DNA of 64,000 nt from Mesorhizobium_G sp050247155. GTDB lineage: Bacteria > Pseudomonadota > Alphaproteobacteria > Rhizobiales > Rhizobiaceae. The notes beneath the pieces were generated by a model that did not search any database, was not told the origin of the DNA, and saw only the letters and a list, made by a program, of their open reading frames with translations. The stretch is taken from contig JBFWUS010000004.1 of NCBI GenBank assembly GCA_050247155.1, forward strand, positions 52,450 to 116,449, in the 5' to 3' direction. Every line of letters starts with the position of its first letter. Within the stretch, counting starts at the first letter, position 1. This document shows positions 53,430 through 62,211 of this stretch, one piece after another. The position numbers and the translations under genes were made by a program.

Positions 53430-55124
53430 TCAGCGGATCTTCGGAAGCTGTTCCCACTGGTGGTAGGGCGGCGGCGAAGGCAGCTGCCATTCCAGCGTCG
53501 TGGCGCCCTCGCCCCACGGATTGGCGCCGGCGATGCGCTTCTTCGAAAAGGCCTCGAAGATGCCGTAGAGGAAGATGAAGACGGCGAAGAAGGACAGATA
53601 GGAGCCGTAGGACGACACCAGGTTCCAGCCCGCATAGGCATCCGGGTAGTCGATGTAACGGCGCGGCATGCCGGCCAGACCCAAGAAGTGCTGCGGGAAG
53701 AAGATCAGGTTTACGCCGATGAAGGTGACCCAGAAGTGGGTGCGCGCAATGATCGGCGAATACATGTAGCCGGTCATCTTCGGGAACCAGTAGTACCAGC
53801 CGGCGAAGATTGCGAAAACCGCGCCGAGCGACAACACATAGTGGAAGTGCGCCACCACGTAGTAGGTGTCGTGCAGCGAACGATCGAGGCCGGCATTGGC
53901 GAGTTGGACGCCCGTGACACCGCCGACAGTGAACAGGAAGATGAAGCCGATCGCCCAGAGCATCGGGGTGCGCATGGAGATCGAGCCGCCCCACATGGTG
54001 GCGATCCAGGAGAAGATTTTTACGCCCGTCGGCACGGCGATGACCATGGTGGCGAAGACGAAGTAGCGCTGCGCATCAAGCGAGATGCCGCTCGTGTACA
54101 TGTGGTGCGCCCAGACGATGAAGCCGACCGCGCCGATCGCCACCATCGCGTAGGCCATGCCGAGATAGCCGAACACCGGCTTCTTGGAGAAGGTCGAGAC
54201 GATGTGGCTGACGATGCCAAAGCCCGGCAGGATCAGAATGTACACTTCAGGGTGACCGAAGAACCAGAACAAGTGCTGGAACAGGATCGGATCGCCGCCG
54301 GCTTCCGGCTGGAAGAATGCGGTGCCGAAGTTGCGGTCGGTCAACAGCATGGTGATGGCGCCTGCCAGAACCGGTAGCGACAAGAGCAGCAGGAAGGCGG
54401 TGATCAGCACCGACCAGGCAAACAGCGGCATCTTATGCAGCGTCATGCCCGGTGCGCGCATGTTGAAGATGGTGGTGATGAAGTTGATCGCGCCGAGGAT
54501 GGACGAAGCGCCGGCGATGTGCAGCGACAGGATCGCCAGGTCGACGGCCGGTCCCGGCGATTGCGTCGAGAGCGGCGGATAGAGCGTCCAGCCGCCGCCG
54601 ACGCCGTAGGCGCCCGTCGGACCCGGCATAAAGATCGAGGTCAGCAACAGGATGAAGGCCGGCGGCAGCAGCCAGAAGGAAATGTTGTTCATGCGCGGGA
54701 ACGCCATGTCCGGCGCACCGATCATGATCGGCACCATCCAGTTGGCGAAACCGCCAATAAGCGCCGGCATGACCATGAAGAAGATCATCACCAGCGCGTG
54801 TGCGGTGGTGAAGACGTTGAACATCTGCCTTCCGCCGTCGACCGCCGCGTCACCTTCAAGGCCGTAAACCATTTGCGCCAGGCCAGTGAAGATTTGGACG
54901 CCCGGTTCAGCAAGCTCCCAGCGCATCATCACCGAGAGGAAGCCGCCGATGCAGCCGGCGATGATCGCGAATATCAGGTAGAGAGTGCCGATGTCCTTGT
55001 GGTTGGTCGAATAGACCCAACGCACCCAGCCTTTCGGCTTGTGATCGCCATGGTCGTCATGGCCATAGCCGCCATGCGCGTGGCCGTCATGGGCGTGATC
55101 GTCGTGATGGACTGGGCCTGCCAT
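53430..55124 (-). CDS. ctaD: Cytochrome c oxidase subunit I
   Basis: 564 residues, twelve helices. The CuB-histidine/tyrosine helix is FWFFGHPEVYILILPGFGIV; the heme ligands are in TAHALVMIFFMVMP and YYVVAHFHYVLS. A His-rich N-terminal tail (HHDDHAHDGHAHGGYGHDDH) precedes the first helix and may bind metal. It is the aa3-type catalytic subunit. Confidence 0.98.
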   Translation of the reverse strand: MAGPVHHDDHAHDGHAHGGYGHDDHGDHKPKGWVRWVYSTNHKDIGTLYLIFAIIAGCIGGFLSVMMRWELAEPGVQIFTGLAQMVYGLEGDAAVDGGRQMFNVFTTAHALVMIFFMVMPALIGGFANWMVPIMIGAPDMAFPRMNNISFWLLPPAFILLLTSIFMPGPTGAYGVGGGWTLYPPLSTQSPGPAVDLAILSLHIAGASSILGAINFITTIFNMRAPGMTLHKMPLFAWSVLITAFLLLLSLPVLAGAITMLLTDRNFGTAFFQPEAGGDPILFQHLFWFFGHPEVYILILPGFGIVSHIVSTFSKKPVFGYLGMAYAMVAIGAVGFIVWAHHMYTSGISLDAQRYFVFATMVIAVPTGVKIFSWIATMWGGSISMRTPMLWAIGFIFLFTVGGVTGVQLANAGLDRSLHDTYYVVAHFHYVLSLGAVFAIFAGWYYWFPKMTGYMYSPIIARTHFWVTFIGVNLIFFPQHFLGLAGMPRRYIDYPDAYAGWNLVSSYGSYLSFFAVFIFLYGIFEAFSKKRIAGANPWGEGATTLEWQLPSPPPYHQWEQLPKIR

Positions 55125-55165
55125 TTGGGTACGCTCCGTTCCCTATTCTTCCGTGTCCGACCGGC

Positions 55166-56029
55166 TTAGTTGCCGGCGGACGCTACCTTGCTGAGACCGT
55201 CGGTCGCCGCCATCAGCGCCTTGTTGGCGCCGGGCAAATCCGTCTTCGCGGCGGTCAGCCAGGTGTTGTATTGTTCTTCGCTCACCACGCGGATGGCAAT
55301 CGGCATGAACGCGTGGTCCTTGCCGCAAAGCTCCGAGCACTGGCCGTAGTAGAGGCCTTCCTTGGTGGCCTTGAACCAGGTCTCGTTGATGCGGCCCGGC
55401 ACGGCGTCGACCTTGATGCCGAAGGCCGGCATGGCGAAAGCGTGCATGACGTCAGCTGCCGTCACCAGAACACGGGTCGTCGTGTTGACAGGCACGACCA
55501 CTTCATTGTCGACGGCGAGCAGGCGTGGATACCGCGCGATGTCCGCCTTGCCCGCAGCTTCGCGGTCGCCATCGGCCAGCAAAGCCGAATTGAAAGAGAG
55601 CGGCTCTTCAATCTGATATTCGTAGTCCCAGTTCCACTGGTTGCCGGTGGCCTTCAGCGTCAGTTTAGGCTCTTCATCCGGCGTGTACTGGTGAGTCAGC
55701 AACTGGAACGACGGGATCGCGATCATCAGCAGCACGACAACCGGCGCGACGGTCCAGATGATTTCGATGACGGTATTGTGACTGGTGCGCGAGGGAGTCG
55801 GGTTCACGCTCTCGCGGAACCTCCAGATGCAGTAGGCCAGCAGCGCCAGAACGAAGAGCGTGATCGGGATAATGAACCAGAGCGTGTAGACCTCGAACCA
55901 CTCGATCTGTTCCATGATCGGAGTGACCGCTTCCTGGAAGCGCCACTGCCACGGATGAGGCTGGTCGGCCCAAGCCGCGGTGGTGAAAAACGCAGCACCT
56001 GCCGCAATGCTGGCAAAAAGCTTGCTCAT
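55166..56029 (-). CDS. ctaC: Cytochrome c oxidase subunit II
   Basis: 287 residues with a signal peptide, two helices (YTLWFIIPITLFVLALLAYC and the next, VIEIIWTVAPVVVLLMIAIP) and a periplasmic cupredoxin domain. The CuA ligands are in YYGQCSELCGKDHAFMPI. It accepts electrons from cytochrome c. First gene of the operon ctaC-ctaD-ctaB-small-ctaG-ctaE. Confidence 0.97.
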   Translation of the reverse strand: MSKLFASIAAGAAFFTTAAWADQPHPWQWRFQEAVTPIMEQIEWFEVYTLWFIIPITLFVLALLAYCIWRFRESVNPTPSRTSHNTVIEIIWTVAPVVVLLMIAIPSFQLLTHQYTPDEEPKLTLKATGNQWNWDYEYQIEEPLSFNSALLADGDREAAGKADIARYPRLLAVDNEVVVPVNTTTRVLVTAADVMHAFAMPAFGIKVDAVPGRINETWFKATKEGLYYGQCSELCGKDHAFMPIAIRVVSEEQYNTWLTAAKTDLPGANKALMAATDGLSKVASAGN

Positions 56030-56330
56030 CGCCCTCTCATCTCCACGGCCATCCGCAATTCAATGCGATTTGGCATATCCAATCACGAGGAATCCGTTGC
56101 GGAAACCCCTTTTCCCTCGTTGGCGGTTCAAACCATACTCTTTTCCCATCCGCAAGAAAGGACGGGGAAGCTTCATGCGGCATTTTTGCGCGCGCACGGC
56201 CAAGCCGCAATTCGGACGGATTTGCGCTGATTATTCGGGCTACCACCTGTGCGTCTGGTTGACGGCGCGATCTTGGTCTTTAATTGGCCGAACGACGGCG
56301 CTGGGCGCTGTGATTCGCTATGGAGCCGCT
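56030..56330. other. Divergent intergenic region between ctaC and ialB
   Basis: 301 bp without a supported gene; frames that cross it towards ialB have no conserved features. It should hold the promoters of the oxidase operon (minus) and ialB (plus). I could not identify -35/-10 elements with confidence. Confidence 0.4.
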
Positions 56331-56846
56331 ATGAAATCTGGGCTTTGGGGCTTGCTGGCCGGCATAACGCTGGCGCTGACGGCTGTTTCGCCGAGCCTCG
56401 CACAGTCGCCGGCGCCGCAAGGAACCGTGAAATCGAAGCACGGCGCGTGGTCGATCGTGTGCGATACACCGGCTGGCGCTACCGCCGAGCAATGCGCGAT
56501 GATGCAGAATGTCGTCGCCGAGGACCGGCCGGAAATCGGCTTGTCGGTCGTCGTGCTGCGCACAGCGGACAACAAGGCCGAAATACTGCGCGTACTGGCG
56601 CCGCTGGGCGTGCTGTTGCCGAACGGCCTCGGTCTCAATGTCGACGGTAAGGATATCGGCCGCGCCTATTTCGTACGCTGCTTCCAGGACGGCTGCTACG
56701 CCGAGGTTATCCTCGAAAAACCGCTGGTCGACACGCTGAAGACCGGCAAGGCCGCGACCTTCATCGTTTTCCAGACGCCGGAAGAAGGCGTCGGAATTCC
56801 GGTCGATCTGGCCGGCTTCGGCGACGGGTTCGCAGCGCTGCCATAG
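56331..56846 (+). CDS. Invasion-associated locus B (IalB) family protein
   Basis: 171 residues from the ATG at 56331, which opens a signal peptide (LLAGITLALTAVSPSLAQSP). The core HGAWSIVCDTP, EQCAMMQNV, FVRCFQDGCYAEV with four cysteines is the IalB pattern. Family members are periplasmic and are linked to host-cell invasion in Bartonella; in free-living rhizobia the function is unclear. Confidence 0.9.
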   Translation: MKSGLWGLLAGITLALTAVSPSLAQSPAPQGTVKSKHGAWSIVCDTPAGATAEQCAMMQNVVAEDRPEIGLSVVVLRTADNKAEILRVLAPLGVLLPNGLGLNVDGKDIGRAYFVRCFQDGCYAEVILEKPLVDTLKTGKAATFIVFQTPEEGVGIPVDLAGFGDGFAALP

Positions 56847-56861
56847 CGCTGGAGCCATTCA

Positions 56862-57359
56862 TTGGCGGTCATCAGGCAACTCGGCCAAGGCGATGTCGCG
56901 ATTTTCAAGGCGATTCGCCTCGAGGCCTTGCGGCTTGAGCCGGATGCATTCGCCAGCACCGCGACCGACTGGGAATCGCTGAGCGATGCCGAATGGAACC
57001 GCCGCATGACCGCTAACCCCGTATTCGTTGCATTTCGCGAGGCGTTTCCGGTTGGTGTTATGGGCCTGCTTCGTGAGCAGTCGAGCAAAACGCGGCATCG
57101 CGCGACAATTATCATGGTGTATGTGAACGCGATCGAGCGTGGACGCGACACCGCGCAATCGCTGCTCGACCACGCGACCAGTTTCGCACAGGCGAATGGA
57201 ATCCGTCAGTTGGAATTGCGGGTCAATTCGGCAAATGCCCGCGCCATTCGTTTTTATCAGCGCAACGGCTACCAGCGCACCGGCTTCATTCCCTGCGCCT
57301 GCCTGCACGCGGATGAGGAAACCGACGAACTGATGATGGTTCGCCGGATCGACATGTAA
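56862..57359 (+). CDS. GNAT-family N-acetyltransferase
   Basis: 165 residues from a TTG at 56862 with GGAG upstream; no ATG lies nearby. The fold is seen in RLEALRLEPDAFAST at the start and the acetyl-CoA half ERGRDTAQSLLDHATSFAQA, QLELRVNSANARAIRFYQRN, GYQRTGF. The P-loop-like Q/RxxGxG/A is degenerate (ERGRDTA). Substrate unknown. Confidence 0.85.
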   Translation: MAVIRQLGQGDVAIFKAIRLEALRLEPDAFASTATDWESLSDAEWNRRMTANPVFVAFREAFPVGVMGLLREQSSKTRHRATIIMVYVNAIERGRDTAQSLLDHATSFAQANGIRQLELRVNSANARAIRFYQRNGYQRTGFIPCACLHADEETDELMMVRRIDM

Positions 57360-57425
57360 TCAGGGACGTTGCCGGTCATGGCAGGGCTTGCGGCGACGCC
57401 GCAAGCCGCCAAGAAATCACGTCGC

Positions 57426-58484
57426 CTATTTCCCGCCCGCGCTCCAGGCGCAGAGCCCGAGCGGCAAATCGCCAACCTTATCGGCAGCAACCAGCACGGT
57501 TTCGGCGTCGCGGCATACCACTGTCTGATCAGTGTATCCGGCCATATCAACCATGATCTGATCCCAATGGCGATACTGAACCGTGTGCCCCTCACCGGGA
57601 TACACTGTGGCGCGGGCGACATTGGGAAGCGCGGCCTTCCACATCTCCATCTGCTCGACCGGCACGGCCTTGTCGGCTTCGCCCCAGTAGAGAAACACCG
57701 GCGCCGTGATCTTCTTGGCGTCGACCACGGCATCCTTCGAACATGGAAGCATGTTTTCGTGAGCGAGCGCTTTGGGATCGCCCATCTGTCCACCCACGTA
57801 GAAGGAGCGCGTCGCGTCGGCATAGGCCGTCGTCTGCCATCCCGGGATGACCAGGACTGGAGAGCCGGGAACGCCCCACCATTCCTTGGGGCTGGCCGTC
57901 CACTTTCGTGCTTTGTCGGCTGCGGCGTCCAGCGTTACTGAACAGTCTGGAGCCGAACGGGTCGGCAACGTCCGCGCCACCGCAGCGCCGGCATGCAGAG
58001 AAATGACACGATCAGGCACCGTTGCCGCCAAATGCGCCGCATAGGCGCCGCCGCCTGAGATTGCCATGATGGCGAACTTGTCAACCTTGAGATGGTCGAG
58101 AACGGCAAGGACCTCCTTGGTGTAATCGGCATAGCCCAGCTTGGGGTCGAAGGCCGATTCGCCGAAGCCATTGCGCTCGACCGAGACCACCCGCAAACCA
58201 AGCTTCTCGCGCGTGCTGCGAGCAAATTCCGTGAGCTGAAAGGCTTCCAGGCTTGTGCCCTGGCCGCCGATGAAGACAACGGCCCTTCCTTGGGGGGTGC
58301 CCTCGTCGATGTAATAGCTGACACGGCCGTTCGTATCCAGCGAACGCACTTCGGCGCCGATGTGATCGAAGCTCGTCTGAAGCTTGAGTGTGGCCGGATC
58401 AGGCTTCGGCGCCTGGTCTTGTGCGAAGGCGACGGAAACGCCAGCGGCGGCAAGGCAGGCCAGAATGGGGAAACGTCTCGACAT
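57426..58484 (-). CDS. Exported alpha/beta hydrolase
   Basis: 352 residues from the ATG at 58484, which begins a signal peptide (FPILACLAAAGVSVAFAQDQ). The hydrolase core has VVFIGGQGTSLEAFQL (oxyanion region), the nucleophile elbow AISGGGAYAA where serine is preceded by Ile, LYWGEADKAVP and GEGHTVQYRHWD with the catalytic histidine. The substrate is unknown; location periplasmic. A distant relative's scrap lies at 18887-19024. Confidence 0.88.
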   Translation of the reverse strand: MSRRFPILACLAAAGVSVAFAQDQAPKPDPATLKLQTSFDHIGAEVRSLDTNGRVSYYIDEGTPQGRAVVFIGGQGTSLEAFQLTEFARSTREKLGLRVVSVERNGFGESAFDPKLGYADYTKEVLAVLDHLKVDKFAIMAISGGGAYAAHLAATVPDRVISLHAGAAVARTLPTRSAPDCSVTLDAAADKARKWTASPKEWWGVPGSPVLVIPGWQTTAYADATRSFYVGGQMGDPKALAHENMLPCSKDAVVDAKKITAPVFLYWGEADKAVPVEQMEMWKAALPNVARATVYPGEGHTVQYRHWDQIMVDMAGYTDQTVVCRDAETVLVAADKVGDLPLGLCAWSAGGK

Positions 58485-58625
58485 GGTGCTCCTCCAGAAA
58501 TGCCCGCGCCGCGATGGAATGCTAGCCAATCGCAAACTTTAAGCCTATCGCCAATGCGGCGCGACCGGACTGGATTGCGTCGGGCGATGCCCCTACATTG
58601 CGGCAATTCGATCGAGCCAACATTG

Positions 58626-60041
58626 ATGACCACACCTCTCACTCAACAATTCGACATCTCCGAATCCCGCCTCAAGGACATCGTTGCCGACGCCGTTCAC
58701 GGCGCGGACGACGGCGAACTGTTCCTCGAATATTCCGAGGCCGAAGCGCTGATGCTCGACAACGGCCGGCTGAAGACGGCCAATTTCAACACCAGCCAGG
58801 GTTTTGGTCTGCGCGCGGTGGCCGGCGAAGCTACCGGCTACGCGCATTCGAGTGAGATGACCGAGCAGGCGTTGCTCAGGGCATCCGATGCCGTCTCGAC
58901 GGTGAAGGACGGCTATTCTGGAACGATGTCGGCCGCGCCGCAGCGGACCAACACGCACCTTTACAGCGAGGAGAATCCGATCCTCTCGCCCGGCTTCGAG
59001 GCAAAGGCAAAACTCCTGCAGGAGATCGACGGCTGGGTGCGGGCAAAAGATCCGCGTGTGCGGCAGGTGACGGCGTCTTTGGCGTCTTCCTGGCAACATG
59101 TCGAAATCTTGCGCGGCGACGGCCATCTGGTGCGCGATATCCGGCCGTTGGTGCGCGTCAACATATCTGTCGTCGTCGGTGACGGCGACCGTCAGGAAAG
59201 TGGGTCGCACGGCGTCGGTGGACGTACGTCCTTCGGCGAGTTCCTGACCGAAGATCGGTGGCAGTTCGTCGCCGGCGAAGCGCTGCGGCAAGCTTTGGTA
59301 AACCTTGAAGCGGTGCCGGCGCCGGCCGGGACCTTCGACATCGTGCTGTCGTCCGGCTGGCCGGGCGTCATGCTGCACGAGGCTGTCGGGCATGGGCTGG
59401 AGGGCGACTTCAACCGCAAGAAGACTTCGGCCTTTGCCGGCTTGATGGGCCAGCAGGTGGCGGCGAAGGGCGTAACCGTTGTCGATGACGGCACGATCCC
59501 CGAACGGCGCGGTTCGATCACCGTGGACGACGAGGGCACGCCGTCGGCGCGCAACGTGCTGATCGAGGACGGCAAGCTGGTTGGCTACATGCAGGACCGG
59601 CTGAACGCCCGGCTGATGGGCGTCGCGGCCACAGGCAACGGCCGGCGCGAATCCTATGCGCATCAGCCCATGCCGCGCATGACCAACACTTTCATGACAG
59701 CCGGCGATAAGACGCCGGAAGAGATCATCGCCTCGGTGAAGAACGGCGTCTATGCCGTGTCGTTCGGTGGCGGGCAGGTGGACATAACCAGCGGGAAATT
59801 CGTCTTCGGCTGCACCGAAGCTTACATGATCGAGAACGGCAAGGTGACCCAGCCGATCAAGGGCGCGATGCTGATCGGCAACGGGCCGGACGCCATGCAC
59901 CGCGTCTCGATGATCGGCAACGACATGCAGCTCGATCCCGGCATCGGCACCTGCGGCAAGGCTGGCCAGGGCGTAGCGGTCGGCGTCGGCCAGCCGCATC
60001 TCCGCATGGACCAGATGACGCTCGGCGGCACTCGCACGTGA
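58626..60041 (+). CDS. tldD: Metalloprotease TldD
   Basis: 471 residues from the ATG at 58626. The zinc motif HExxxH is in LHEAVGHGLEGDFNRKKTSA; other TldD features are EYSEAEALMLDNGRLK, DDGTIPERRGSITVDDEGTP and GGGQVDITSGKFVFGCTEAY. With its partner TldE/PmbA (not in the window) it degrades unfolded peptides and matures some peptide natural products. It overlaps the next gene by 4 bp through GTGA. Confidence 0.96.
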   Translation: MTTPLTQQFDISESRLKDIVADAVHGADDGELFLEYSEAEALMLDNGRLKTANFNTSQGFGLRAVAGEATGYAHSSEMTEQALLRASDAVSTVKDGYSGTMSAAPQRTNTHLYSEENPILSPGFEAKAKLLQEIDGWVRAKDPRVRQVTASLASSWQHVEILRGDGHLVRDIRPLVRVNISVVVGDGDRQESGSHGVGGRTSFGEFLTEDRWQFVAGEALRQALVNLEAVPAPAGTFDIVLSSGWPGVMLHEAVGHGLEGDFNRKKTSAFAGLMGQQVAAKGVTVVDDGTIPERRGSITVDDEGTPSARNVLIEDGKLVGYMQDRLNARLMGVAATGNGRRESYAHQPMPRMTNTFMTAGDKTPEEIIASVKNGVYAVSFGGGQVDITSGKFVFGCTEAYMIENGKVTQPIKGAMLIGNGPDAMHRVSMIGNDMQLDPGIGTCGKAGQGVAVGVGQPHLRMDQMTLGGTRT

Positions 60042-60439
60042 TCGCCGGCCATCTGCGCAAGCCCGGGCTGATCAACGGCGCGGTGGCGCTCGGCCTTCTG
60101 CTCGGGCCGGGGCTTGGCGCGCTGGTTGCGGCAACGCTCGGCGGGATGGCCAATGCGAGCGGCGAATATTTCGGCTTCTACCTCGCGACATCCGGCGTCT
60201 ACGGCTATCTGATCACGCTGCCGGTCTTTCTGCCGGTGATGCTTCTGTTGCGGCATCTGCGCCAGGACGATCTGATGCTGTGCACCCTCATCGGTTTCCT
60301 GATCGGCTTTGCTTTCTACAAACTGGTGCTCGGCGCGCCGATCCGCAGCAGCGAGATGCTTTCCGTCGCGGTCGACGGCGCCCTGCCCTTCGCCTTCATG
60401 CTCGGCGCGGTGCGGCTGATCGCCGGGCCACGAACTTAG
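60038..60439 (+). CDS. Small membrane protein, first of a tandem pair
   Basis: 133 residues starting with GTG within the tldD stop. Four probable helices. It begins MIAGHLRKPGLINGAVALGL and has YLITLPVFLPVMLLLRHLRQ and ALPFAFMLGAVRLIAG. Paralogue of the next gene. I do not recognise the family. Confidence 0.75.
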   Translation: MIAGHLRKPGLINGAVALGLLLGPGLGALVAATLGGMANASGEYFGFYLATSGVYGYLITLPVFLPVMLLLRHLRQDDLMLCTLIGFLIGFAFYKLVLGAPIRSSEMLSVAVDGALPFAFMLGAVRLIAGPRT

Positions 60440-60451
60440 TGCGAGGATTGC

Positions 60452-60835
60452 ATGCTGCGGAAGCCGGGATTGATCAACGGCGCTTTGATCATAGGGCTCC
60501 TGTTAGGACCCGGTATCGGCGCACTAGCTCACGCGTTGCTCGCGATGGCCGCGCACGGCGGTCAAATCTCGCTGATGCCGACGCTGATCACAAATGCCGG
60601 CGCCGGCTATGTGCTGGCGCTGCCTGTATTTTTGCCGGTGATGCTGGCGCTACGCCATTGGCGCCGGGATAGCCTGCTCTTCTGCGCTGCGATCGGGTTT
60701 CTGCTTGGCGTCTTGGTCTTCTACGCGGCTTTGGGCGTCATCGGCTCCGGCTGGGCGCCGGTCGTCTTTCAGGGCGGCTTGCCCTTCGGGCTGATGTTGC
60801 TTGCGATCAGGCTGATCGCCGGCCGCCGCATATGA
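60452..60835 (+). CDS. Small membrane protein, second of a tandem pair
   Basis: 127 residues, four helices, closely related to the previous protein: LRKPGLINGALIIGLLLGPG, VLALPVFLPVMLALRHWRRD and GLPFGLMLLAIRLIAGRRI. It arose by tandem duplication. It overlaps the sirtuin gene by 4 bp. Function unknown. Confidence 0.75.
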   Translation: MLRKPGLINGALIIGLLLGPGIGALAHALLAMAAHGGQISLMPTLITNAGAGYVLALPVFLPVMLALRHWRRDSLLFCAAIGFLLGVLVFYAALGVIGSGWAPVVFQGGLPFGLMLLAIRLIAGRRI

Positions 60836-61539
60836 CGGACTTCAACCATATCGTCATCCTCACCGGCGCGGGCATATCGGCCGAATCCGGCGTCGACACG
60901 TTTCGCGACAAGGACGGCATCTGGTCGAAGGTGGATTTTCGGGAGGTCGCCACACCAGAAGGTTTCGCCCGCAATCCCGAGAAAGTGCAGGATTTCTATA
61001 ACATGCGCCGTCGCGGCCTGGCAGCCGTCCAGCCGAATGCGGCGCATGCGGCCCTTGCAAGGCTCGAGCGTGCGTTCGACGGCGATTTCCTGCTGGTGAC
61101 GCAGAACATCGACGATCTGCATGAACGCGCCGGCTCAACCAGGCTGATCCACATGCATGGCGAACTCGCCAAGGGCCTGTGCACCGCCTGCGAAATGCGC
61201 TGCGATTGGCGGGGCGACATGTCCGCAGCCTCGCAATGCCCGCATTGCGGCTCGGTCGCGCACATGCGGCCGGACGTCGTGTGGTTCGGCGAAATGCCTT
61301 ACCAGATGGATCGTGTCTACACGGCGCTGGCGGAGTGCGACCTGTTCGTCTCGATCGGCACCAGCGGAAACGTCTATCCGGCAGCGGGTTTCGTCGAGGA
61401 GGCACGGCTTGCCGGCGCGCATACAGTCGAACTCAACCTCGAACCGTCGGAAGGACGGAACCTGTTTGCCGAGGCGATCCACGGTCCTGCCACCAAAGTC
61501 GTCGTGGCGTTTGTCGATCGCCTGTTGTCGGGCGGATAG
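60832..61539 (+). CDS. Sirtuin NAD-dependent protein deacylase (CobB type)
   Basis: 235 residues. NAD motifs GAGISAESGVDTFRD and TQNIDDLHERAG; catalytic histidine in LIHMHGE; zinc cysteines CTAC and CPHC; VVWFGEMP. Y56 and R59 in FYNMRRRG are the class-III pair that accepts succinyl-lysine as well as acetyl-lysine, as in E. coli CobB. Coupled to the two membrane protein genes. Confidence 0.95.
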   Translation: MTDFNHIVILTGAGISAESGVDTFRDKDGIWSKVDFREVATPEGFARNPEKVQDFYNMRRRGLAAVQPNAAHAALARLERAFDGDFLLVTQNIDDLHERAGSTRLIHMHGELAKGLCTACEMRCDWRGDMSAASQCPHCGSVAHMRPDVVWFGEMPYQMDRVYTALAECDLFVSIGTSGNVYPAAGFVEEARLAGAHTVELNLEPSEGRNLFAEAIHGPATKVVVAFVDRLLSGG

Positions 61540-61548
61540 CATCGGCCG

Positions 61549-62079
61549 TCAGAGGTCCGGGCCGTCGTGGCCCTTCTTCCCCGCCTTGGCCAGTCCGGTG
61601 ATCCGGTCGATGTAGGCCAGGATGAGCGCCGAAAGCACGAAGGCCATGTGCATGATCGTCAGCCACATGAGCTGTACCGTCGTGTAGGTCGCGCTGTTCA
61701 GGAACACCTGAAGCAGGTGGATCGAAGAGATCGCCACGATGGTCGACGCGACCTTGATCTTGAGCGAGCCGACATCGATGGTGCCAAGCCAATGCACCTC
61801 GCCCTCGTGTTCGTCGAAGCGGCTGACGAAGTTCTCGTAGCCGGAGATGATCACCATCACGACAAGACTTGCAACAAGGGCGGCATCGATCAGCCCGAGC
61901 ATTTTCAGGATCGTGTCGGTGTCGTTCAGCACCATGACCTTGGCAATAAAGTCGGCCAGCTTCAGGCCAAACGAAATCGCATAGACCGCCAGCGCGATTC
62001 CCAGGCCGAGATAGAACACGACCAACAGCCAGCGCGAAGCCAGGATGATGGATTCGATCGCGAGTTCGAGACGCTTCAT
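61549..62079 (-). CDS. UPF0114 (YqhA/TIGR00645) membrane protein
   Basis: 176 residues with four helices. It starts MKRLELAIESIILASRWLLV and has LIDAALVASLVVMVIISGYE NFVS-type and LKIKVASTIVAISSIHLLQV segments, characteristic of the family. Function unknown. It converges on the sirtuin gene with 9 bp between stops. Confidence 0.9.
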   Translation of the reverse strand: MKRLELAIESIILASRWLLVVFYLGLGIALAVYAISFGLKLADFIAKVMVLNDTDTILKMLGLIDAALVASLVVMVIISGYENFVSRFDEHEGEVHWLGTIDVGSLKIKVASTIVAISSIHLLQVFLNSATYTTVQLMWLTIMHMAFVLSALILAYIDRITGLAKAGKKGHDGPDL

Positions 62080-62162
62080 GAAATCCCCAAGCTCAAGGAA
62101 AGCTGCTTTTTCGGCGAGCTTCGAGGCAATTTCAAGAGATCAACTGCCGCATCGAAACGAAA

Positions 62163-62184
62163 CCGCCGGCCCGAAGGCCGGCGG
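62163..62184 (-). terminator. Terminator hairpin after the OmpA-type gene
   Basis: A perfect 9-bp stem (CCGCCGGCC / GGCCGGCGG) with a TTCG tetraloop on the minus strand, 27 bp after the OmpA-type stop codon, followed by TTTCGTTTCG. TTCG loops are very stable, which supports a real terminator. Confidence 0.7.
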
Positions 62185-62211
62185 CATATTCTGTCGAAAG
62201 AGAGGAAGCCC

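Noticed and set aside
53217..54377. 386-codon plus-strand frame opposite ctaB/ctaD
   Set aside because: His/Asp/Arg-rich antisense shadow of oxidase genes.
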